Shown: positions 28,802 through 36,692 of the stretch, piece by piece
Numbering within the stretch: the first letter of the stretch is position 1
Layout of the letters: each line of letters opens with the position of its first letter
Source: Burkholderiales bacterium
GTDB lineage: Bacteria; Pseudomonadota; Gammaproteobacteria; Burkholderiales; Burkholderiaceae_C
Direction: 5' to 3'
Assembly (NCBI GenBank): GCA_016213205.1
Contig: JACRAZ010000109.1
Location: forward strand, 31,423 to 95,422
Length of the DNA: 64,000 nt
The notes under the pieces: generated by a model
What the model was told of the DNA's origin: nothing
Databases searched by the model: none
Seen by the model: the letters and a program-made list of their open reading frames with translations, nothing else
Translations under genes and position numbers: made by a program

Positions 28802-29644
28802 GTGGCGCCGCTGACATCGGCAGCGGCCTTGGCGGAGTTGCTGGCGCGCCTGGGTGCCGCACCTGGGCGAGCGCTGGTCGTCAGCGCCGATGAGCTGGAG
28901 CAATGGCCGCCCGATGCGTTGCGCGCACTCAAGGCGCACGCGGTGCTGCGACCGGGTAAGCCGGGCGACACCGCCGTCTGCCCGGGGTGCGAGCAGGCCT
29001 GCGTGATGCCGGTGCAGCAGCGCATGCGGCCGGGCCTGCCGGCAGCGGCTTTCATCGTCTGCGACCGGCGCGACGACATCGGGCGGGTGCCGCTGGCGCC
29101 GGCACATCTGGAGCGCTGGCGGGCCGATGGCCATACGCTGGGTGATGCGTTGGCTGTGCTGCTGGGGTCCGGCGCTTGCCATCCGGTGCCCGCCGTACCG
29201 TTCACGTTTCGCGTGGGTCGGGTTGCGGGCTTGGTCGACAAGGCGCCGGTGCAGTTTCGCTTCGATGACCTGGGCCGCGCGCTGGTGGAGGTGGCCGGGC
29301 ATGTGTTGGACCTTGCCGCGGTGCTGGCCATCCAGGGCGGCAGGCTGGTGCTGGATACCCGGCATCTTGGCCGATGCGCCGATGCGCCAACCAGTGGCGC
29401 AGCACCGACGGCCGAAACAGCAGCACAGCGCACCACGCGGCTGCTGGACCGCAAGGCGGCGCTTCAACAGCGAGGGGTGAAGTCCTTCCTGCAAGTCCTG
29501 GCCGAGGAGGAAGGCGTCTCGGTGTCGATGATCAAGCGCATCCTGGGCCGCGCGGTGCAGGCCGAAGACGTGTCCCTGCCGGGCTGGGCGGCCCCGGTAG
29601 CACCGCGTGCGGGTGTCTCGCCCAGCAGCAAGACCAAGCGCTGA
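28802..29644 (+). CDS. Uncharacterised protein B of restriction-linked pair, Cys motif and HTH-like C-terminus
   Basis: 280 residues from GTG at 28802, one base after the previous stop. The N-terminal region holds a cysteine cluster, CPGCEQAC (near residues 60-67), and a later VCDRRDD, suggesting metal binding. The C-terminal segment FLQVLAEEEGVSVSMIKRIL looks like a helix-turn-helix. No family recognised. Tight coupling with protein A suggests they act together; DNA binding is inference from the HTH-like segment. Confidence 0.72.
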   Translation: MAPLTSAAALAELLARLGAAPGRALVVSADELEQWPPDALRALKAHAVLRPGKPGDTAVCPGCEQACVMPVQQRMRPGLPAAAFIVCDRRDDIGRVPLAPAHLERWRADGHTLGDALAVLLGSGACHPVPAVPFTFRVGRVAGLVDKAPVQFRFDDLGRALVEVAGHVLDLAAVLAIQGGRLVLDTRHLGRCADAPTSGAAPTAETAAQRTTRLLDRKAALQQRGVKSFLQVLAEEEGVSVSMIKRILGRAVQAEDVSLPGWAAPVAPRAGVSPSSKTKR

Positions 29645-29680
29645 CGAGGGTCGCTGCGCAGCGCGGCGAGACACGTTGCA

Positions 29681-29732
29681 AGGCACCCCGGTGCCTCGTT
29701 CCCACTGGCACCCATCGACCAAAGAGGTGCCA
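29681..29732 (+). promoter_or_regulatory. Repeated GGCACC/GGTGCC stem-loops before alpA
   Basis: Two consecutive inverted repeats: AGGCACC...GGTGCCT (29681-29696) and TGGCACC...GGTGCCA (29706-29732). The second half of the last one abuts the ribosome-binding purines (AAAGAGG, 29721-29727) two bases before the alpA start. All four arms are mutually complementary, so alternative pairings are possible. They could equally be tandem operator palindromes. Confidence 0.5.
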
Positions 29733-29734
29733 GC

Positions 29735-30004
29735 ATGTTGAACACGCTCCTGAGACTTCCAGCCGTCAAGGCGCAGTGCGGCTACAGCCGCAGCACGATC
29801 TACCTGCGCATGTCGCAAGGCTTGTGGACCAAGCCGGTGAGCCTCGGCGCGCGGGCTGTGGCCTGGCCGGCGGGCGACGTGGCGGCGTTGAACGCGGCGC
29901 GCATCGCGGGCAAGAGCGACGAGCAGATTCGCGCGCTGGTGCTGAAGTTGGAGGCCGGGCGCCAGTCCGCTTCGGACCTCCCTGCGGTGACAGCGCAGGT
30001 GTAG
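29735..30004 (+). CDS. AlpA-family excisionase-like regulator
   Basis: 89 residues, MLNTLLRLPAVKAQCGYSRS at the start. Matches the AlpA/MerR-type winged HTH pattern (LPAVKAQCGYSRSTIYLRMSQGLWTKPVSLGARAVAWPAGDVAAL) of small prophage and island proteins that activate integrase or act as excisionases. Its DNA-binding helix would be about 14-30. It heads the AlpA / HTH-zinc / recombinase string and is preceded by paired hairpins or operators. Confidence 0.85.
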   Translation: MLNTLLRLPAVKAQCGYSRSTIYLRMSQGLWTKPVSLGARAVAWPAGDVAALNAARIAGKSDEQIRALVLKLEAGRQSASDLPAVTAQV

Positions 30005-30007
30005 GCG

Positions 30008-30511
30008 ATGCCAGCCACCCGGCCGAATCCGCGCCTGGTCAAGATCCACCGCAGCTATACGGTGGACGAGATCGCCAAGCTGTTTGGTGTGCACCGCAAC
30101 ACGGTGCGGGCCTGGATTGCCCGCGGCCTGCCGACCATTGATGAGCGCCGCCCGGTCTTGGTGTTGGGCAGGCACCTGGCCGCCTTCCTGCGCGCGCGCC
30201 GGACCGCCAACAAGCGGCCCTGCGGACCGGGCGAAATTTACTGCCTGCGCTGCCGCGAGCCGCGGCGGCCGGCCAGCGGCGCGGTGCGCTACCACCCGCT
30301 GACACCTACCCGAGGCAACTTGGTCGGGCTATGCGGGTGCTGTGGCGCCGGCCTGAACCGCCGCGTGAGCCTGGCCAAGTTGCCGCTGTTCTTGGGCGAT
30401 TTGTCTGCGGCGATGCCGCTGGCGCAGGAACACATAGACGAGAGCCCGCAACCCAGCCTGAACAGTGACTTCGAGCAGGACAGACCAGACCATGCGAACG
30501 CATCACCCTGA
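30008..30511 (+). CDS. Helix-turn-helix protein with zinc-ribbon
   Basis: 167 residues. Residues about 15-40 (SYTVDEIAKLFGVHRNTVRA) form an HTH of the excisionase/MerR kind. Two CxxC pairs follow, YCLRC near 78-82 and GLCGCCGAGL near 109-118, suggesting a zinc ribbon. Starts 3 bp after alpA; its 3' end overlaps the recombinase gene by 20 bp, implying one transcript and a common role in island mobility or regulation. A specific function is unknown. Confidence 0.78.
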   Translation: MPATRPNPRLVKIHRSYTVDEIAKLFGVHRNTVRAWIARGLPTIDERRPVLVLGRHLAAFLRARRTANKRPCGPGEIYCLRCREPRRPASGAVRYHPLTPTRGNLVGLCGCCGAGLNRRVSLAKLPLFLGDLSAAMPLAQEHIDESPQPSLNSDFEQDRPDHANASP

Positions 30512-31595
30512 CAACGAGCGGATCAAGCGCCAGTACTTCGTGTTTCTGAAGGAAGCAAAGGGGCAAAGCGAGGACTCGGTGGACGCGGTGGCACAGGCCA
30601 TTGCCCGCTTCGAGGCCGACACCCAGTACCGCGACTTCAAGGCCTTCCACTTCGAGCAGGCGGTAGCCTTCAAGCGCCGGCTGGCCGACCGTGACAGCCG
30701 GGCGACGGGCGACAAGTTGAGCAAGGCCACCCAGTACGCCACGCTGGCGCACCTCAAACGCTTCTTCCAGTGGTTGGCGTTGCAGCCGGGTTATCGGTCG
30801 AAGTTGCGGTACTCAGATGCCGAGTACTTCAGCTTCTCCGACAAGGACTCGCGCGTGGCCAAGGCCAGACGAACGCGCCCGGTGCCAACACTGGAGCAGG
30901 TCAAGCACGCGATTGCCACCATGCCGGTGGGTAGCGTGATCGAGCGGCGCAACCGGGCCTTGCTGGCGTTCGCGCTACTCACAGGTGCCCGAGACAGCGC
31001 ACTGGCAAGCATGAAGCTCAAGCATGTGGACCTGGCGGCCGGCAGCGTGTTTCAGGACGCGCGTGAGGTGATGACGAAGTTCAGCAAGACATTCACAACC
31101 TTCTTCTTTCCGGTGGGGGCTGAAGTGCGGCAGATCGTGGACGACTGGGTGCAGTACCTGCGTCGCGATCTGCTGTGGGGGCACGACGACCCGCTGTTTC
31201 CCGCTACCCGGGTGGAACTGGGCACCCTGCTGCACTTCGAGGCAGTGGGACTTGAGCGCAAAGCGTGGTCGACCGCCGCACCCATCCGCGCCGTCTTCAA
31301 GAGCGCCTTCGAGGCGGCAGGGCTGCCGTACTACAACCCGCACAGCCTGCGCAGCACGCTGGTGCACCTTGGCGAGCGGCTGTGTCAAACCCCCGAGGAG
31401 TTCAAGGCGTGGAGTCAGAACCTCGGCCATGAGGGGGTGTTGACGACCTTCTACAGCTACGGATCGGTCGCGCCGCCGCGGCAGAGCGAGATCATTGCCC
31501 AGCTCGGAAAAGCCGAGGCGGGCGGAGGGCGCGATCCCGGAGGCGTCGTGAGCGCGTTGGTCCGCACGCTCAAGGCGCACGGCGCAATATCATGA
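30492..31595 (+). CDS. Second tyrosine recombinase of the island
   Basis: 367 residues from ATG 30492 (GTG 30465 is an alternative). The N-terminal SAM-like core-binding domain is about 1-110. The catalytic domain has Arg in TGARDSALASM, the H-x-x-R box HSLRSTLVHLG, and LGHEGVLTTFYSYG holding the distal His and the nucleophilic Tyr. It is unlike the left-end integrase in sequence and domain layout (no DUF4102). It may act on the right end or be a nested mobility module. Overlaps the HTH-zinc gene. Confidence 0.88.
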   Translation: MRTHHPDNERIKRQYFVFLKEAKGQSEDSVDAVAQAIARFEADTQYRDFKAFHFEQAVAFKRRLADRDSRATGDKLSKATQYATLAHLKRFFQWLALQPGYRSKLRYSDAEYFSFSDKDSRVAKARRTRPVPTLEQVKHAIATMPVGSVIERRNRALLAFALLTGARDSALASMKLKHVDLAAGSVFQDAREVMTKFSKTFTTFFFPVGAEVRQIVDDWVQYLRRDLLWGHDDPLFPATRVELGTLLHFEAVGLERKAWSTAAPIRAVFKSAFEAAGLPYYNPHSLRSTLVHLGERLCQTPEEFKAWSQNLGHEGVLTTFYSYGSVAPPRQSEIIAQLGKAEAGGGRDPGGVVSALVRTLKAHGAIS

Positions 31596-31622
31596 GCCGG
31601 TGGGCTGGCGACAGGGGGTCAA

Positions 31623-32018
31623 ATGCGCAAGGCTCTTGATGAACACGGACGCGCCTGGGTGCTACCGGGCACCACCGCAGCGATGAAGACGCTACTGACA
31701 GAGTACGGCCGGCGATCTGGCGCTTGGCCGTCTCGGGCGGTTCAGGAGGCTTTCTGCCGGCACGGGCAGGTGGACCAGTTGCGCATGCTGGTGCTGCGAG
31801 GTGCCGAAGGGGAGTGCGTCAACTTGGCGGCGCGGGCGCTCGAACTGGGACCGATGCCACCAGCGGTGCGACATCTGCCCCAACCCCTGCAGGGGCGGCC
31901 CAATCCGGAACGGGTGCGCCAGCAGTTGGATGCTGTCCAAGCCAGACTTGACGCAGAGTGCTTGAGCGCGCTCGCCGCCGAGGCCGAAGTGATGCGACGT
32001 AGCGGTTACCTCGATTGA
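31623..32018 (+). CDS. Small hypothetical protein at island right end, 131 residues
   Basis: Not recognised. MRKALDEHGRAWVLPGTTAA at the start, helical, Arg/Ala/Leu-rich, no cysteine motif or membrane segment. It begins 27 bp after the recombinase with purine-rich GGGGGT before the ATG, so it is likely co-transcribed. An 8-bp inverted repeat (CGATTGAC / GTCAATCG, 32012-32037) overlaps its stop and may be a terminator. It is the last gene before the right direct repeat. Confidence 0.6.
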   Translation: MRKALDEHGRAWVLPGTTAAMKTLLTEYGRRSGAWPSRAVQEAFCRHGQVDQLRMLVLRGAEGECVNLAARALELGPMPPAVRHLPQPLQGRPNPERVRQQLDAVQARLDAECLSALAAEAEVMRRSGYLD

Positions 32019-32079
32019 CCATGCCTGGTGTCAATCGGGTAGCCTACGCCGCAATCGAGCCGAGCCTGTCGCGCTAGGA

Positions 32080-32102
32080 TTGCGGGTCCAAGTTCGGGTC
32101 CA
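32080..32102 (+). repeat. Right 23-bp direct repeat of the island (putative att)
   Basis: Begins TTGCGGGTCCAAGT and ends CGGGTCCA, the same orientation as 18837-18859 with one mismatch. No gene continues across it. A degenerate copy of the mnmE 3' end was looked for here and not found convincingly. Confidence 0.65.
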
Positions 32103-32155
32103 AACGCTCAGGCGACAACACAGAAAGCGAGCATTTGTGCGGCCTGCAGCCGGTT

Positions 32156-32174
32156 TTCTATGTTTTGCATAGAA
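32156..32174. promoter_or_regulatory. Inverted repeat TTCTATG-5-CATAGAA before the AraC gene
   Basis: Perfect 7-bp arms with a TTTTG spacer, 45 bp before the regulator start in an AT-rich spot. A likely operator, perhaps autoregulatory, or part of the core promoter. Confidence 0.5.
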
Positions 32175-32218
32175 GTGAGCCCATCCTGATAGGCTCGGGC
32201 CCGCTGCCCCCGCGTGCC

Positions 32219-32992
32219 ATGCCCCACACCGACCCTTCGCCGACCGATCACGTCTACAACGCGGCGGGCGGCTTCATCTTCACCAGCAGCCGCATCGAGT
32301 CGCCGGCCACCGAACGGCCCTCCGCAGTGCTGTTGCTCAGCGCCTGCGGCCGCCCCTTCGAGCTGCTGCTGGGCCCGCGCACCTTGTGGCTGCAGGCGGC
32401 GGTGGTGCGGCCGCGGGTGCGGCGCGGCCTGCGCGCGCGTGGCGTGGCGCTGGTCAGCGTCAACGTGCATCCCACCCACGCGGCGTATCGCAGTTTCCTG
32501 TCGCTGCGGGGCGACGGTGTGCTGCCGCTGCCGCGCGGCGCCTTCACGCAGCTCGATGCCGAGCTGGCCGCCGCCGGCGCCGGGGCCCTCGACCGCACGC
32601 AGGGCGTGGCGCTGTTCACGCGCTTGGTGGACACCACCCACGCCCTGCTGCCCAGCCAGCTCGCGCCGCACCCGGATCGCGCCGCGCTGCTGGCCTGGCT
32701 GCAGCAGCACCCGCAGGCCTCGCTCGGCGAACTGGCCGCGGGGGTGGGCGTGTCCTACCACCGCATGTCGCACCTGTTCACCGACGCGGTGGGCCTGCCC
32801 TTTCGCGGCTGGTGCAGCTTCGAGCGCATGGTGCGTGCCGCGCGCGCGTTCGACGCGACCGACACGCTCACCGGCATCGCCCACGAGGCCGGCTACACCG
32901 ATTCGGCACACCTGTCGCGCACGTGGCAACGGGTTTACGGACTTACCCCAAGCTCGCTGCGCAACGGCAACTCGGTACAAGCACTTTCCTGA
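32219..32992 (+). CDS. AraC-family transcriptional regulator
   Basis: 257 residues from ATG 32219; the longer open frame would need a TTG start. A C-terminal double HTH is clear: ASLGELAAGVGVSYHRMSHL (first helix-turn-helix near 165-185) and DTLTGIAHEAGYTDSAHLSR with WQRVYGLTPSSLR (second). The N-terminal sensing domain (1-150) is not typed. It precedes the hydrolase lipoprotein gene by 49 bp in the same direction and may regulate it. Confidence 0.88.
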   Translation: MPHTDPSPTDHVYNAAGGFIFTSSRIESPATERPSAVLLLSACGRPFELLLGPRTLWLQAAVVRPRVRRGLRARGVALVSVNVHPTHAAYRSFLSLRGDGVLPLPRGAFTQLDAELAAAGAGALDRTQGVALFTRLVDTTHALLPSQLAPHPDRAALLAWLQQHPQASLGELAAGVGVSYHRMSHLFTDAVGLPFRGWCSFERMVRAARAFDATDTLTGIAHEAGYTDSAHLSRTWQRVYGLTPSSLRNGNSVQALS

Positions 32993-33041
32993 GGCCCCGC
33001 CAAACATCGACGATTCCGATTCAAGAACGAGGAGACCGTCC

Positions 33042-34511
33042 ATGCGCGACACTTTCAAGCTCAGCCTGCTCGCCAGCGCCACCGCGCTGATGCTCACCGC
33101 CTGTGGCGGCGGCGACGACGCCCCGCCGCCGGTGCCGGAGGAAACCCGGGTCCAGGACAGCCGCAGCAGCTACGTCCCGAAGGCCGCGAGCACCTACGCC
33201 GATTTCGAGACCAGCGCCGCCGGCAAAGAGAGCTTCAAGGCCCTGGCCGGCGCCACGGTCGAGACCGATCGCTGGACCGGCGTGCTCAATGGCGCGTCCT
33301 ACCGCGTCGAGGTGCCCAAGAACTGGAACGGCCGCCTCGTGATGTACGCGCACGGCTACGCCGGCGTGGGCAACGAGCTGACGATCACCACCCCCACCGC
33401 GCTGCGCGGCTACCTGATCGCCAACGGCTACGCCTGGGCGGCATCGAGCTACACGAAGAACTACTACGACGTGCGCGTGGGCGTCGAAGACACCAACGCG
33501 CTGGCGCTGGAATTCGTCAAGATCGCCGCGGCCAACGGCCGTACGCTGGCCGCCCCGGGCAAGACCTTCATCGTCGGCCACTCGATGGGCGGCCACATCA
33601 CCGCGGCGGCGATCGAGGACGAAGCTTTTGCCACCGCACGCAACAAGGTGAAGTACGACGGCGCCGTGCCGATGTGCGGCGTCACCGGCGACACCGAGCT
33701 GTTCGATTACTTCGGCGCCTACCAGGCCGCGGCCCAGGCACTGGCCGGCATGCCCAAGTACCCGACGGCGAACTTCGCCGACATTGCCGCGCTCGTGCGC
33801 AGCCAGCTCTTCACCACCTTCTCCACGGTGCCCACGGCGCAGGGCATGAAGCTGCGCGAGGTGGTCAAGAACCTCACCGGCGGCGAGCGCCCGATCTTCA
33901 ACGAAGGCTTCGCCAACACCGGCCTGCAGACGGTGGTGTGGGGCACCTTCGGTGGCGACGGCACGATCAACGGCATCCTCAACAAGCCGGGCATCGACAC
34001 CAACCGCTTCGTGCTGCAGTTGGACAACAACCCGGCCGTCTCGGCGGAAGAGGATGCGCTGAACAAGGCCATCGTGCGCTCCACCGGCCAGCCCGATGCC
34101 AACCGCCTGCGCACCGATGGGCTGCGCTGGATCCCCAAGGTCAACGGCGAGTTCAAGATCCCCGTGGTGTCGCTGCACACGCTGGGTGACATGTACGTGC
34201 CCTTCCACATGACACAGATCCACCGCAATCGGGCCGCCGCCAAGGGCAACGGCAACTGGCTGGTGCAGCGCGCGATCCGTGCGCCCAGCCACTGCGACTT
34301 CACCTGGGCCGAGCAGGTCACCGCGTTCCAGGACATGGTGAAGTGGGTCGACCAGGGCGTGAAGCCGGCCGGGGACGATGTGCTGACGGCCGCCACCGTG
34401 GCCAACCCGAACTACGGCTGCACCTTCACCAACAACACCGCGAGCCCGGGCGAACCCACGGTGGCCGGCACCGCCGTGGCCACGCGCGCCTTCATGCCGG
34501 CCTGCAAGTGA
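33042..34511 (+). CDS. Exported alpha/beta-hydrolase lipoprotein
   Basis: 489 residues. The N-terminal signal ends in a lipobox (LSLLASATALMLTAC, Cys near 22) followed by GGGDD, so it is probably lipid-anchored. Alpha/beta-hydrolase features: nucleophile elbow VGHSMGGH (near 180-187), an acidic candidate in LGDMYVPFH and a late His in PSHCDF. The family resembles secreted esterase/depolymerase-like hydrolases; the substrate is unknown. Good ribosome site (GAGGAG) before ATG 33042. Convergent with the Kef antiporter gene. Confidence 0.85.
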   Translation: MRDTFKLSLLASATALMLTACGGGDDAPPPVPEETRVQDSRSSYVPKAASTYADFETSAAGKESFKALAGATVETDRWTGVLNGASYRVEVPKNWNGRLVMYAHGYAGVGNELTITTPTALRGYLIANGYAWAASSYTKNYYDVRVGVEDTNALALEFVKIAAANGRTLAAPGKTFIVGHSMGGHITAAAIEDEAFATARNKVKYDGAVPMCGVTGDTELFDYFGAYQAAAQALAGMPKYPTANFADIAALVRSQLFTTFSTVPTAQGMKLREVVKNLTGGERPIFNEGFANTGLQTVVWGTFGGDGTINGILNKPGIDTNRFVLQLDNNPAVSAEEDALNKAIVRSTGQPDANRLRTDGLRWIPKVNGEFKIPVVSLHTLGDMYVPFHMTQIHRNRAAAKGNGNWLVQRAIRAPSHCDFTWAEQVTAFQDMVKWVDQGVKPAGDDVLTAATVANPNYGCTFTNNTASPGEPTVAGTAVATRAFMPACK

Positions 34512-34533
34512 CGGGCTGACACCCCAGGGCCGG

Positions 34534-34556
34534 GGGCGGGCGCCACGCGCCCGCCC
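34534..34556. terminator. Palindromic hairpin between convergent genes
   Basis: 9-bp stem GGGCGGGCG / CGCCCGCCC with a 5-base loop, ending exactly at the antiporter stop. Positioned to serve both convergent transcripts; no T-run on either side. Confidence 0.45.
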
Positions 34557-36566
34557 TCAGCCCTTGAGCAGCTTTTCCTCGGCCAGCGACAGCGGCTCCG
34601 GCAGCCCGGAGATCACCAGCGTGTCGCCCGCGGCCAGCACCAGCGAGTCATCGCCGGGCACCACCTGGCCCGAGGCCTGCCGCACCGACACCACCCGCAC
34701 GCCCACCGCGTGCAAGGCCAGGGCGGCGAGCGGGCTGCCGATGCAGGCGGCGGCCATGGGCAGCGAGATGCTGGCCAGGCGCTCCTGCTGCAGTTCCTCG
34801 GCGGTGTCGTCGTCGCTGCCGTGGAAGTAGCCGCGCAGCAGGCTGTAGCGCGCGTCGCGCGCATCGCGAGTCAGGCGGATCACCCGCCGCATCGGCACGC
34901 CCACCAGCGCCAGCGCCTGTGCGGCCAGCATCAGCGAGCCTTCGATCGCCTCGGGCACCACCTCCGTGGCGCCAGCCGCGCGCAGCTTCTCCAGGTCGGC
35001 ATCGTCGATCGTGCGCACGATCACCGGCACGCTGGGCGCGTGGTCGCGCACCAGGTGCAGGATCTTCAGCGCCGAGGGGGTGTCGTGGTAGCTCACCACC
35101 ACCGCGCTGGCGCGGGCCAGGCCGGCGGCCATCAGGCTGGGCAGACGGGCCGCGTCGCCGAACACCACGCTCTGCCCCGCGGCGGCGGCCTGGCGCACGC
35201 GGTCGGGGTCCAGGTCCAGTGCCATGTACGGGATGGCTTCCTTGTCCAGCATGCGGGCCAGGTTCTGGCCGCTGCGGCCGTAGCCGCAGATGATCACGTG
35301 GGCCTCGGTCTTGATGGACTTCTTCGCGATCGAGGTCAGCTGCACCGACTGCAGCAGCCATTCGCCGCGGTGCAGGCGCATCACGATCTCGTTGCTGTAC
35401 ATCACCACGAAGGGCGTGGCCAGCATCGAGAGCACCATGCTCGCCAGCACCGGGCTCATCCAGCGCGCGGCCACCAGGCCTTCGTCGGCGCCCAGCGTCA
35501 GCAGCACGAAGCCGAACTCGCCGGCCTGCGCCAGGTACAGGCCGGTGCGGATGGCCACGCCCGGCGTGGCCTTGAAGGCGTAGGCCAGCAGCGCCACCAG
35601 CGCCGCCTTGGCCACCACCGGCAGCGTGGTCAGCAGCAGCACCAGCAACCACTGGTCGAGCACCGGTCGCCAGTCGAGCTTCATGCCGATCGTGATGAAG
35701 AACAGGCCCAGCAGCACGTCGTGGAAGGGCCGGATGTCGGTCTCGACCTGGTGCTTGTATTCGGTCTCGGCGATCAGCATGCCGGCGACGAAGGCGCCCA
35801 GCGCCAGCGACAGGCCGGCATGCTCGGTGAGCCAGGCCAGGCCCAGCGTCACCAGCAACACGTTCAGGATGAAGAGCTCCTCGCTCTTGCGCCGGGCCAC
35901 CAGCGTGAGCCACCAGCGCATCACGCGCTGGCCGCCCACCAGCAGCAGCGTCAGCAGCACCGTGGCCTTGAGCACGGCGAGCGCCAGCACATGCGCCATG
36001 TCGCCCCCGCTGTCGCCCCCGCTGTCGCCCAGTGCCGGGATCAGCACCAGCAGCGGCACCACGGCCAGGTCCTGGAACAGCAGCACGCCCATCACGCGAC
36101 GGCCATGCTCGGTTTCGAGCTCCAGCCGTTCGGCCATCAGCTTCACCACGATGGCGGTGGACGACATCGCCATCGCCGCCCCCAGCGCCACCGCGCCCTG
36201 CCACGACAGCTGCCACCGGATGCCCACCCACGCGAAGGCCATGGTCAGCATCACGTTGCCCAGCACGGCGCCGGCGATCGTGAGCGTCACCTGCGACAGC
36301 CCCAGCCCGAACACCAGCGTGCGCATGCTGCGCAGCTTGGGCAGGTTGAACTCGAGCCCGATCACGAACATCAGGAACACCACGCCGAACTCGGCGAGGT
36401 ACTTCACGCCCGCGGTGTCCTTGGCCAGCGCCAGCGCGTTGGGTCCGATCAGCACGCCCACGGCCAGGTAGCCCAGCATCGGCGGCAGCCGCAGCAGCCG
36501 GCATGCCACCACACCCAGCACGGCGGCGATCAGGTAGAGCAGGGCAAGTTCGAGCGTGGTGGCCAT
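34557..36566 (-). CDS. Kef-type monovalent cation:proton antiporter (CPA2)
   Basis: 669 residues. About 12 membrane helices form the CPA2 exchanger (start MATTLELALLYLIAAVLGVV; LGYLAVGVLIGPNALAL; GAAMAMSSTAIVVKLM; LFFITIGMKLDW). A cytoplasmic TrkA-N/RCK domain follows from about residue 410 (HVIICGYGRSGQNLARML), then a TrkA-C domain at the end (SLPMAAACIGSPLAALAL). Resembles KefB/KefC/YbaL; probably potassium efflux under electrophile or osmotic stress. No KefF/KefG ancillary gene is adjacent. Divergent from kdsD across 126 bp. Confidence 0.92.
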   Translation of the reverse strand: MATTLELALLYLIAAVLGVVACRLLRLPPMLGYLAVGVLIGPNALALAKDTAGVKYLAEFGVVFLMFVIGLEFNLPKLRSMRTLVFGLGLSQVTLTIAGAVLGNVMLTMAFAWVGIRWQLSWQGAVALGAAMAMSSTAIVVKLMAERLELETEHGRRVMGVLLFQDLAVVPLLVLIPALGDSGGDSGGDMAHVLALAVLKATVLLTLLLVGGQRVMRWWLTLVARRKSEELFILNVLLVTLGLAWLTEHAGLSLALGAFVAGMLIAETEYKHQVETDIRPFHDVLLGLFFITIGMKLDWRPVLDQWLLVLLLTTLPVVAKAALVALLAYAFKATPGVAIRTGLYLAQAGEFGFVLLTLGADEGLVAARWMSPVLASMVLSMLATPFVVMYSNEIVMRLHRGEWLLQSVQLTSIAKKSIKTEAHVIICGYGRSGQNLARMLDKEAIPYMALDLDPDRVRQAAAAGQSVVFGDAARLPSLMAAGLARASAVVVSYHDTPSALKILHLVRDHAPSVPVIVRTIDDADLEKLRAAGATEVVPEAIEGSLMLAAQALALVGVPMRRVIRLTRDARDARYSLLRGYFHGSDDDTAEELQQERLASISLPMAAACIGSPLAALALHAVGVRVVSVRQASGQVVPGDDSLVLAAGDTLVISGLPEPLSLAEEKLLKG

Positions 36567-36692
36567 CGAGATCTGGCGCCGTTCAAGCCGCCTGTCGTGC
36601 GGCATGGCTCCTAGAATGCCTCGATCGTAAGCGACGCCCCTCGATCCTCCCTTGACCGAAGGCGTCAGCGCCGCCCTCCCAGACCGCACGCC

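Larger units (their letters stand above)
18837..32102. mobile_element. Genomic island downstream of mnmE with type I R-M cargo
   Basis: About 13.3 kb bounded by near-perfect 23-bp direct repeats, with a P4-type integrase at the left end, immediately after mnmE. Cargo: hsdM-hsdS-hsdR, two unknown genes, AlpA, an HTH-zinc protein, a second tyrosine recombinase and a small protein. Parts of hsdS and hsdM are visibly less GC-rich (about 47-55% in sampled lines) than the flanks (~70%), consistent with transfer. The exact core attachment site is not proven. Confidence 0.75.

Noticed and set aside
32163..32179. Degenerate copy of the mnmE 3' end as right attachment site
   Set aside because: Only TTTTGCATAG followed by a gapped AAGTGA matches; the sequence is better explained as one arm of an inverted-repeat operator.
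34710..36614. 634-codon plus-strand open frame opposite the Kef antiporter
   Set aside because: His/Gln-rich antisense frame without domain; the minus-strand protein has clear CPA2 and TrkA motifs.
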